Source: Acidimicrobiia bacterium (GTDB lineage: Bacteria; Actinomycetota; Acidimicrobiia; UBA5794; JAOTWH01). Taken from it: DNA of 11,201 nucleotides. Location of the stretch: positions 1 to 11,201 of the forward strand of contig JAOTWH010000058.1 in the NCBI GenBank assembly GCA_029863035.1, in the 5' to 3' direction. Positions 6,139 to 11,201 of this stretch are shown here, one piece after another; the stretch's first letter is position 1, and every line of letters starts with the position of its first letter. The notes beneath the pieces were generated by a model. It did not search any database. It saw only the letters and a program-made list of their open reading frames with translations, and had not been told where the DNA came from. The position numbers and the translations under genes are program-made.

Positions 6139-6891
6139 GTGGCGAAGACTGCCCAACCCGGGCCCGCAGCTCCCAAGGTCCGCTTGTTCGAGACATGGCC
6201 CGGTCCAGTGACCCTGCGCAGAGGTTGGGCCAAGGCCGCCGCTCGACCGTGGAACCAGGATTACAACGACGCCCATCTGCGGATCATCAGGGGCGGCCCC
6301 GGGTTCATTGCTGGCTGCGCAGAGAGGCTCTTTGCTGCTGGGGCCCCTTCCGTCATTTCTATTCCCCTGCCCTACGCTGCGGCCCGGCCCTGGAGGGCGG
6401 CAGGTTTCGAGCCGTACCTCAACCTCGCTCTGCTGCGATTGGACCTCGGATCAAGTCCCCGCACCCCAGACCACCTGGTTCAGCAAGGTTCTCGCGACGA
6501 TGTCGCGGCCGCAGCGATCATCGACTCGGAAGCGTTCGAGCCTTTCTGGCGGCTGGATGCCATCGGGTTGACCGAGGCACTTGATGCCACCGCCAAGTCG
6601 ACCCTTCTGGTGATTCGGGACGATGTTGGCGGGTTGGCCGGCTTCGCCATCCTCGGCCTCGGCCATGCTCTTGCCTATCTGCAGAGGATGGCGGTGTTGC
6701 CGCGCTGGCAACGACAAGGCATGGGTCGCTCCATGGTGCGAGCATGCGCCCGCCAGGCGCGCCAGAACGGGGCCGGAGCCCTGCTGCTCAATACCCAGAC
6801 CGACAACGGATCTGCACGCTCTCTGTACGAGCAGGAGGGCTTCATAAACCTGACTGATTCGCTTGGCCTGCTGCGTCTCGCCGCCGTCTGA
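6139..6891 (+). CDS. GNAT family N-acetyltransferase
   Basis: Acetyl-CoA dependent N-acetyltransferase; the substrate is unknown. The C-terminal half is a clear GNAT domain. It has LQRMAVLPRWQRQGMGRSMV (181-200) with the acetyl-CoA pyrophosphate loop RQGMGR (192-197), then LLLNTQTDNGSARSLYEQEGF (215-235), the motif B helix and following strand. The first 110 residues contain AAGFEPYLNLALLRLDL (87-103), which resembles the closing strands of a GNAT domain (compare EQEGF...LGLLRLAAV at the C-terminus). The protein may thus be a double-GNAT with a degenerate first copy. GTG 6139 is chosen for the TACCCT box just upstream. It stands directly before the pseudokinase gene (42 nt), in the place where murJ/mviN would be expected from the mycobacterial order. 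Confidence 0.88.
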   Translation: MAKTAQPGPAAPKVRLFETWPGPVTLRRGWAKAAARPWNQDYNDAHLRIIRGGPGFIAGCAERLFAAGAPSVISIPLPYAAARPWRAAGFEPYLNLALLRLDLGSSPRTPDHLVQQGSRDDVAAAAIIDSEAFEPFWRLDAIGLTEALDATAKSTLLVIRDDVGGLAGFAILGLGHALAYLQRMAVLPRWQRQGMGRSMVRACARQARQNGAGALLLNTQTDNGSARSLYEQEGFINLTDSLGLLRLAAV

Positions 6892-6919
6892 GCTGACACT
6901 GCCACCACACCTGCACAGT

Positions 6920-6925
6920 TACTCT
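6920..6925 (+). promoter_or_regulatory. Putative -10 box (TACTCT) of the pseudokinase-sigma operon
   Basis: TACTCT matches TANNNT and ends 8 nt before GTG 6934. It would drive a leaderless transcript covering the pseudokinase, sigma factor and anti-sigma factor genes. CTGACA at 6893-6898 resembles a -35 box, but the spacing of 21 nt is too long to rely on. Confidence 0.35.
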
Positions 6926-6933
6926 CGACCTCG

Positions 6934-8223
6934 GTGGCCCCACTTCTTCCCGATCGATTCCATATAGAGGTCAGGTTGGGGCGCGTCGACGATGTCGAGG
7001 CCTGGCTCGCCACCGATGAGATGCTCGATAGACCGGTCATGGTCGAATGGCTCGGACCGGAGGCATCTCCGCAACGGAAAGCTCAGTTCCTTGCGGCATT
7101 CAGGGCCGCGGCGGGGGTTTCGCACGATCATCTGGCTTCGGTATTCGCCGCCGACGACACCGGCCAGGGAGCCTATGCCGTGAGTGAATGGACCGGCGGG
7201 GTGAGCGTGGCCGATCGGATCAAGGCGGGGGAGACCATACCCGTGGAGGATTTCCTTCCCAACGCCGCCGGCCTCGCCGATGCTCTCGCAGCGCTCCACG
7301 AAGCCGGAGTGGTGCACGGTGCCATCGGTCCGGACACCATCCAGTTCGCCGCGGCCCACCCCGGCAAGATCTCCGGCTTCGGCAAGAGTCACCAACGCGG
7401 TGATCAACTCTCCGATACCAAGGATCTTTCCCTTGCCCTTATCGAGGGGATCGTGGGCGGACCAACCGACCTGCCACCATCCCAGGTGGCCCAGGGGCTC
7501 TCTTCGGCGGTTGACGAAGCGCTGATCGCCGCGGCCGATGGCCGCATGAGCGCGACCGATCTCGCTGCCGCTTTGCGAGCCTCGCCGAGCAGCGCTCCGA
7601 GCCGGGAACGCCGCGCCGGGTCACGGCTGTGGCTGGCCATCGGCGCTGGCTTGTTGGTGGCGGCTGTTGCGATCATCGTGGCTGGTTTCCTCATCGATAC
7701 TGGCTCCGAATCGCCCTTCCTGTTCCCGGCGGGCCCGGTGGCCACGACCCCCGAACTCGATCCGACATCCGCCGCCCCCACTACCTCGTTGCCCGCTTCT
7801 GCGGGGCAACTGATCACGGTCGCGGCCGCATATGACCCGTTCGGCGACGGTGTAGAACGAAATAGCGACATATTCCTGTTGGCCGATGGGGACACCTCCA
7901 CGGGCTGGCGCACCGAGCGCTACTTCGACCCACTTCGCAGCATCAAGGGAGGCGTTGGCGTGTCGTTCGCCACTACCGGAACACCGACAGTTTTGGATAT
8001 GACAGCCAGCGACGGCCTGCGCTATGGGATCCAGTGGGCGGAGCAGATACCAGCCGACTTCTCCGTGTGGGAGGAGGTTGCCTCTGGCACGGTGGTAGGC
8101 GGTAGCGCCACCATCCAGCTTCCAGCGAGAGTCGACGGACACTGGTTGATTTGGCTCACCGACCTTCCAGCAAACGATGAGTTCTTCTTTGGCTACCTAT
8201 ACGAAATACAGTTCCGACCATGA
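6934..8223 (+). CDS. Membrane-anchored pseudokinase with extracytoplasmic discoidin-like domain (MviN C-terminal type)
   Basis: The 429 residues fall into three parts. Residues 8-215 follow a Ser/Thr kinase fold but lack its catalysis. The VAIK lysine region reads PVMVEWL (34-40), HRD is replaced by HGA in VVHGAIGPDTIQF (126-138), and DFG is replaced by SGFGK (147-151). Residues 231-253 form one transmembrane helix with a basic stretch before it (RERRAGSR), so the kinase-like part is cytoplasmic. After a Pro/Thr/Ala linker, residues 292-429 form an outer domain (SDIFLLADGDTSTGWRTERY, 311-330) resembling discoidin or carbohydrate-binding modules. This matches the C-terminal half of mycobacterial MviN (Rv3910), whose pseudokinase binds FhaA when phosphorylated, but the MurJ flippase part is absent. 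ATGA overlap couples it to the sigma factor gene. A role in cell-wall synthesis or envelope sensing is inferred. Confidence 0.85.
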   Translation: MAPLLPDRFHIEVRLGRVDDVEAWLATDEMLDRPVMVEWLGPEASPQRKAQFLAAFRAAAGVSHDHLASVFAADDTGQGAYAVSEWTGGVSVADRIKAGETIPVEDFLPNAAGLADALAALHEAGVVHGAIGPDTIQFAAAHPGKISGFGKSHQRGDQLSDTKDLSLALIEGIVGGPTDLPPSQVAQGLSSAVDEALIAAADGRMSATDLAAALRASPSSAPSRERRAGSRLWLAIGAGLLVAAVAIIVAGFLIDTGSESPFLFPAGPVATTPELDPTSAAPTTSLPASAGQLITVAAAYDPFGDGVERNSDIFLLADGDTSTGWRTERYFDPLRSIKGGVGVSFATTGTPTVLDMTASDGLRYGIQWAEQIPADFSVWEEVASGTVVGGSATIQLPARVDGHWLIWLTDLPANDEFFFGYLYEIQFRP

Positions 8224-8801
8224 CTCAACCCTCCGACTTCGATCGCGGGTTGATCGACCGGTTCCTCGGCGGCGACCAAGCGGCGTTCAACGACCTCATG
8301 GCGGCGCACGAAGACAGGGTCTTCGCGGTTTGCCTGCGAATGCTGCGCGATCGCGAGGCGGCGCTCGATGCAACGCAGGAAACGTTCATCACCGTGTTTC
8401 GCAAAGTGGGTAGCTTCGCCGGAAAGTCAGCCTTCAGCACGTGGCTTTATCGGGTCGCCGTCAACACTTGTTACGACTCATTGCGGCGGCAGAAGCGTCA
8501 TAGGGCCGATCCACTGCCTGAACACCACGACCCACCAGATCGCACCAGCGGTGACGCGCTGGCCGCGGCCGAGCTTCGCCCAGACATCGAAACCGCTCTC
8601 GCCGAAGTGCCTATCGAATTCCGCTCAGCCATCGTGCTGGTCGATCTCCAGGGGCTATCTCTACAGGATGCCTCGGACGCCCTGGGAGTGGCGGTTGGCA
8701 CGGTGAAGAGCCGTTTGTTCCGAGGAAGACGAATTCTGGCTGAATCTCTCGGGAACCTTTTACCCGCGCCGCACACTCCAAGAGATGAAGAACATGCATA
8801 A
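8220..8801 (+). CDS. ECF RNA polymerase sigma factor (SigM-like position)
   Basis: Extracytoplasmic-function sigma-70 factor that directs RNA polymerase to a stress regulon. The 193 residues hold region 2 (about 10-95: LIDRFLGGDQAAFNDLM, then DATQETFITVFRKV and STWLYRVAVNTCYDSLRR), a Pro/Asp-rich linker (98-112), and region 4 (about 118-178: ALAEVPIEFRSAIVLVDLQG, then helix-turn-helix LSLQDASDALGVAVGTVKSR and LFRGRRIL). ATG 8220 shares ATGA with the pseudokinase stop, so translation is probably coupled. The gene overlaps the anti-sigma gene by 17 nt. The order sigma - anti-sigma - trxB - trxA matches mycobacterial sigM - rsmA - trxB2 - trxC, so it is probably the SigM equivalent; orthology is inferred from context, and I leave the symbol blank. 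Confidence 0.93.
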   Translation: MTQPSDFDRGLIDRFLGGDQAAFNDLMAAHEDRVFAVCLRMLRDREAALDATQETFITVFRKVGSFAGKSAFSTWLYRVAVNTCYDSLRRQKRHRADPLPEHHDPPDRTSGDALAAAELRPDIETALAEVPIEFRSAIVLVDLQGLSLQDASDALGVAVGTVKSRLFRGRRILAESLGNLLPAPHTPRDEEHA

Positions 8802-9693
8802 CCACGACCACGACCTAATCGCAGCCCTGGCCGAAGGGGCGCTCGACGCCGCGGAAGCGGCCAGAGCTTCCGCTGACATCGGCGGGTGTGCCGAATGTCA
8901 GAGCGAGCTCGACGCCCAGCGCCTTGCGCTGTCGGCTATGAGCGAAGCACCAACACCAGGTCTTTCGATGCAGGAGTCCGCTCAGATGCGCCGCGGCGTT
9001 GCCGATGCGCTCGGCATCGAGAACGCCCCAGCTGCTCGCCGGGAGCGACGATTGCCCTGGGCCGGCTTGGTCACCGCCGCCGTCGTCCTGGTCACAGTGG
9101 TGGCAGCCGCCCCGTTGCTCAACCTGCTGTCCACCAGTGGGGACAACTCAGCAGATGGGCCATTAGCCCAAACCGAGGCTCGTGCCGACCTGGAGACCCC
9201 CGAGCTTGGCGCCGACGACCTCGCCAGCGGAGATGCAGGCACGGCGGCGCCTGCGGCCGAGGCCCCAGCTGCTGCCGAAGCTCCGGCCACCACCAACTTC
9301 GCCGCCGCCACCGAGGAAGACGGCGCTGCGGGTGTGCCGAAACTGCTCGCATTCGGCGAGATATCGCCTGAGGACATCGAATCCATTCGAGACGCCTACG
9401 CCGCCTATCGAGCGTCCGGGTTATCGCTGAGCCCAGGAACCCTTCATTTCTCAGACGAGCAGATCGACCAACTGAACGATCAGCTTGGCGATCTCCAGCT
9501 GACCGATGCAACGTCGCTGACGCCATACTGTGAGATAACGGCGACGGACAGTTGGGTCTACCAACAGATCGGAAGCGGGACATTGGATGGCCGTCAGGTG
9601 TTGGTTTTCGTCGGCCCGTTCGCCGACGAGCCGATGGTTGTACTCCTCGATGCTGAGACCTGCGAGCAGGTAACGACAAGTAGCGACCAATAG
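8785..9693 (+). CDS. Membrane anti-sigma factor with atypical zinc-finger motif
   Basis: Presumed antagonist of the sigma factor encoded just upstream. Residues 1-85 form a cytoplasmic His-rich and helical domain with CAEC (Cys35, Cys38). The classical zinc anti-sigma motif is HxxxCxxC, but here the position of the His is Asp31; His residues at 5, 7 and 9 could complete a metal site. Residues 91-116 form one transmembrane helix. The outer part has an Ala/Pro/Glu-rich linker (about 130-180) and a small domain (185-297) with two cysteines (Cys249 in TPYCEI, Cys293 in AETCEQ) that could form a disulfide. ATG 8785 gives a 17-nt overlap with the sigma gene; ATG 8794 is an alternative start. Location next to thioredoxin genes suggests redox or envelope stress sensing, by inference. 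Confidence 0.85.
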   Translation: MKNMHNHDHDLIAALAEGALDAAEAARASADIGGCAECQSELDAQRLALSAMSEAPTPGLSMQESAQMRRGVADALGIENAPAARRERRLPWAGLVTAAVVLVTVVAAAPLLNLLSTSGDNSADGPLAQTEARADLETPELGADDLASGDAGTAAPAAEAPAAAEAPATTNFAAATEEDGAAGVPKLLAFGEISPEDIESIRDAYAAYRASGLSLSPGTLHFSDEQIDQLNDQLGDLQLTDATSLTPYCEITATDSWVYQQIGSGTLDGRQVLVFVGPFADEPMVVLLDAETCEQVTTSSDQ

Positions 9694-9702
9694 CACCTTC
9701 GC

Positions 9703-9708
9703 TAACCT
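9703..9708 (+). promoter_or_regulatory. Putative -10 box (TAACCT) for the trx operon
   Basis: TAACCT fits TANNNT and ends 9 nt before ATG 9718 in the 24-nt gap after the anti-sigma gene. It could start a nearly leaderless transcript of the small membrane protein, trxB and perhaps trxA, separate from the sigma operon. No -35 box or recognisable ECF-type promoter was seen. Confidence 0.35.
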
Positions 9709-9717
9709 GATTCGTTA

Positions 9718-10026
9718 ATGGATGACGAAACGCCGGAGCAGGATTTCCCCACCAAGATCGCCGATTCCATCGAAATGGCCGCCGGGAAAGTGCGGGCTCT
9801 GACTATCGATCGGGTGGACGGGGCCGCCAAGTGGGCAGCGCTAGCTGTGATCTTGTTCGTTCTCGCCATCGTGGTGTTCGTCTTCCTCGTCATCGGTTTG
9901 CTTCGCCTCGGTGGCGAGGTGGTTGGCACCGAGTGGTCCTACGTGATTCTTGGGGGATTATTCGTCCTCGGCGGGGCGTTGGTGTGGAGGCTCCGCAACA
10001 AAGTGCCTCAGGAGGAATCCGAATGA
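9718..10026 (+). CDS. Small two-helix membrane protein (holin-superfamily-like), trxB-linked
   Basis: The 102 residues begin with an acidic segment ([20 protein letters not shown]) and an amphipathic stretch. Two hydrophobic helices follow at about 38-63 ([20 protein letters not shown]) and 73-90 ([17 protein letters not shown]), and the tail is charged ([12 protein letters not shown]). Both ends are therefore probably cytoplasmic. The shape resembles actinobacterial DUF1469/phage-holin-superfamily membrane proteins, but the family is not certain and the function is unknown. The stop overlaps the trxB start (ATGA, 10023-10026), and the trxB Shine-Dalgarno lies inside this gene, so the two are cotranscribed and probably translationally coupled. 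Similar small membrane proteins next to trxB would be worth comparing across Acidimicrobiia. Confidence 0.82.
   Translation: MDDETPEQDFPTKIADSIEMAAGKVRALTIDRVDGAAKWAALAVILFVLAIVVFVFLVIGLLRLGGEVVGTEWSYVILGGLFVLGGALVWRLRNKVPQEESE
10010..10015 (+). promoter_or_regulatory. Shine-Dalgarno (AGGAGG) of trxB
   Basis: A perfect AGGAGG core stands 7 nt before ATG 10023. It fixes the trxB start and contrasts with the leaderless-looking starts elsewhere, as expected for an internal operon gene. Confidence 0.8.
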
Positions 10027-10943
10027 GCGAAAAGCTGATCATCATTGGCTCGGGTCCGGCCGGTCTCACCGCCGCGATCTACGCAGCCCGTGCCGATCTC
10101 GAACCTCTGCTCTTCGAAGGCGCTCAGGCCGGGGGTCAGTTGATGCTCACCACCGACGTCGAGAACTACCCCGGTTTCCCCGACGGGATCACTGGTCCCG
10201 AGTTGATGCAGAAGTTCCGCGAGCAGGCTGAACGGTTCGGCACCCGAATCGTCACCGACGACGTGACCGCGGTCGATTTCTCGGTGGCACCCTTCATCGT
10301 GCGGGTGGGAGAGGACAGTCACGAGGCCGACGCCGTTGTCATCTCAACCGGCGCTTCAGCCCGCTGGCTCGAGATCCCCGGCGAAGAAAAGCTGCGCGGC
10401 CATGGCGTGTCAGCATGCGCCACCTGTGATGGATTCTTCTTCAAGGAGAAGGAGTTGGTTGTGGTCGGGGGAGGTGACTCCGCCATGGAGGAAGCATTGT
10501 TCTTGACCAAGTTCGCTTCGAAGGTCACCGTCATTCATCGCCGCGATGAGTTCAGAGCGTCGAAGATCATGGCCGACAGGGTCATGAAGAACCCCAAGGT
10601 CGAAGTCATGTGGGACAGCGTGGTAACCGAGGTACACGGTGAGACCTCTGTGACCGGTGTGAGGGTGCGCAACACCAAGACCGCCGCTGAGTCGGACTTT
10701 GCCACAGAGGGGTTGTTCGTTGCCATCGGCCACACACCGAACACAGATCTGTTCAAAGGTCAGCTAGAGCTAAACGACAAGGGCTATATCGACGTATTCG
10801 AGGGAACTACAACGTCTGTGCCGGGTGTCTTCGCTTCCGGAGACGTCGTTGACTTCGTATACCGTCAGGCCGTGACCGCGGCGGGAACCGGCTGTGCAGC
10901 AGCTCTCGACGCCGAACGTTGGCTCGAAGCCCGAGAGGCCTGA
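10023..10943 (+). CDS. trxB: Thioredoxin-disulfide reductase
   Basis: Cytoplasmic FAD flavoenzyme that uses NADPH to reduce thioredoxin. The 306 residues show the FAD-binding loop [16 protein letters not shown] (9-24), [16 protein letters not shown] (37-52), the redox-active CATC (Cys132, Cys135) in [10 protein letters not shown], the NADPH-binding [10 protein letters not shown] (149-158) with HRRDEFRAS (172-180), GHTPNT (236-241), and the closing FAD segment [21 protein letters not shown] (270-290). Length and motif order are those of the low-molecular-weight bacterial enzyme. The start is fixed by AGGAGG and by the ATGA overlap with the upstream membrane protein gene. trxA follows after about 60 nt, so the enzyme and its substrate are probably made together. 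Position after sigma and anti-sigma genes matches mycobacterial trxB2. Confidence 0.98.
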   Translation: MSEKLIIIGSGPAGLTAAIYAARADLEPLLFEGAQAGGQLMLTTDVENYPGFPDGITGPELMQKFREQAERFGTRIVTDDVTAVDFSVAPFIVRVGEDSHEADAVVISTGASARWLEIPGEEKLRGHGVSACATCDGFFFKEKELVVVGGGDSAMEEALFLTKFASKVTVIHRRDEFRASKIMADRVMKNPKVEVMWDSVVTEVHGETSVTGVRVRNTKTAAESDFATEGLFVAIGHTPNTDLFKGQLELNDKGYIDVFEGTTTSVPGVFASGDVVDFVYRQAVTAAGTGCAAALDAERWLEAREA

Positions 10944-10989
10944 AGGAACACAAAGGGCTCCGCGGCGGTTATAGGTCGTGCAATTCAAA

Positions 10990-10995
10990 AAGGAG
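10990..10995 (+). promoter_or_regulatory. Shine-Dalgarno (AAGGAG) of trxA, deciding between two ATGs
   Basis: AAGGAG lies 3 nt before ATG 10999 and 9 nt before the in-frame ATG 11005. The longer spacing is the more usual, so 11005 is preferred, although the two products differ by only two residues (Met-Lys). Confidence 0.65.
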
Positions 10996-11004
10996 ACAAT
11001 GAAA

Positions 11005-11201
11005 ATGGGTGAGAACACGGTCACCGTTAGCGACTCTGACTTCGAAGCTGCCATCTCGGGCGATAAGCCGGTGTTGGTTGACTTCTGGGCCGAATGGTGT
11101 GGGCCGTGCCGCATGATCGCTCCGGTGCTCGACGAGGTCGCTACCGATCACAGCGACAAGATCACCATCGCCAAGCTCAACGTCGACGAGAACCCCCAGT
11201 C
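11005..11201 (+). CDS. trxA: Thioredoxin, partial (3' end beyond window)
   Basis: Small cytoplasmic dithiol protein that reduces disulfides in client enzymes and is recharged by the adjacent reductase. The 65 visible codons start [20 protein letters not shown] and include the hallmark [20 protein letters not shown] (25-44), with the redox pair Cys32 and Cys35 and the Pro of CGPC. Then comes [14 protein letters not shown]. The gene is cut by the window edge; the cis-Pro loop and last helix are missing. About 60 nt separate it from trxB, with no terminator in between, so one transcript is likely. TTATAG at about 10969 could be an internal promoter element, but I cannot support it. Confidence 0.95.
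   Translation, partial: MGENTVTVSDSDFEAAISGDKPVLVDFWAEWCGPCRMIAPVLDEVATDHSDKITIAKLNVDENPQ

Noticed and set aside
6092..6196. Upstream ATG 6196 as the start of the deacetylase
   Set aside because: The extra 35 residues have low complexity, do not belong to the family N-terminus, and would overlap the divergent GNAT gene and its promoter box.
5400..6233. Minus-strand open frame of 277 codons across the deacetylase gene
   Set aside because: It is an Arg-rich shadow frame; the frame at 5093-6091 carries all the deacetylase motifs.
10944..10998. A separate promoter or terminator between trxB and trxA
   Set aside because: There is no stem-loop with a T-tract, and TTATAG alone, without a -35 box, is not enough; only the Shine-Dalgarno is supported.

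Overview
The window looks like chromosomal DNA of a high-GC Gram-positive bacterium. An actinobacterium outside the Mycobacteriales, such as an Acidimicrobiia-type lineage, fits best. The pointers are the GC-rich codon use, GTG and TTG starts, several apparently leaderless promoters, and the gene set. The right half carries the order pseudokinase - ECF sigma factor - anti-sigma factor - small membrane protein - thioredoxin reductase - thioredoxin. With pcnA nearby, this recalls the mycobacterial Rv3907c-Rv3914 block (pcnA, mviN with a pseudokinase domain, sigM, rsmA, trxB2, trxC), which lies near the replication origin. The taxonomic placement is inferred from gene content and order only.

Left part (1-1006): a hairpin with a T-rich tail, probably the terminator of an upstream gene. 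It is followed by a histidine phosphatase (best start 68) and then by a very small cysteine-rich gene at 785 ending in CCGNHGEPGC. The frame of this small gene meets a TGA at 923-925, then continues for 20 codons into a His/Asp-rich tail (HDHSHGDHDH) before a TAG at 986. A perfect 7-bp hairpin with a GTT loop lies 12 nt after the TGA. This is the arrangement expected of a bacterial selenocysteine insertion element, so the gene is a candidate small selenoprotein and the most interesting object here.

Middle part (1007-6091): a cis-prenyltransferase on the minus strand with unusual residues in its signature motifs; a divergent hemolysin III/PAQR-type membrane protein whose stop codon overlaps the stop of the convergent CCA-adding enzyme (pcnA); and, both on the minus strand, an AcuC-like deacetylase followed by pilT. 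A strong 10-bp hairpin overlaps the deacetylase stop.

Right part (6139-11201, all plus strand): a GNAT acetyltransferase, then a membrane-anchored pseudokinase lacking the catalytic Lys, Asp and DFG. In mycobacteria this module is fused to the lipid II flippase MurJ/MviN, but here it stands alone. The pseudokinase and the sigma factor share an ATGA stop/start, and the sigma factor overlaps its presumed anti-sigma factor. A small two-helix membrane protein is coupled to trxB by another ATGA overlap. A partial trxA runs off the right edge. The likely theme is envelope and redox stress sensing joined to thiol repair.

Six genes have a TANNNT hexamer (mostly TAnCCT) 6-9 nt upstream of the start, which suggests leaderless transcripts; trxB, trxA and pilT have Shine-Dalgarno sequences instead. 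I saw no rRNA, tRNA, CRISPR array, insertion sequence or phage gene.
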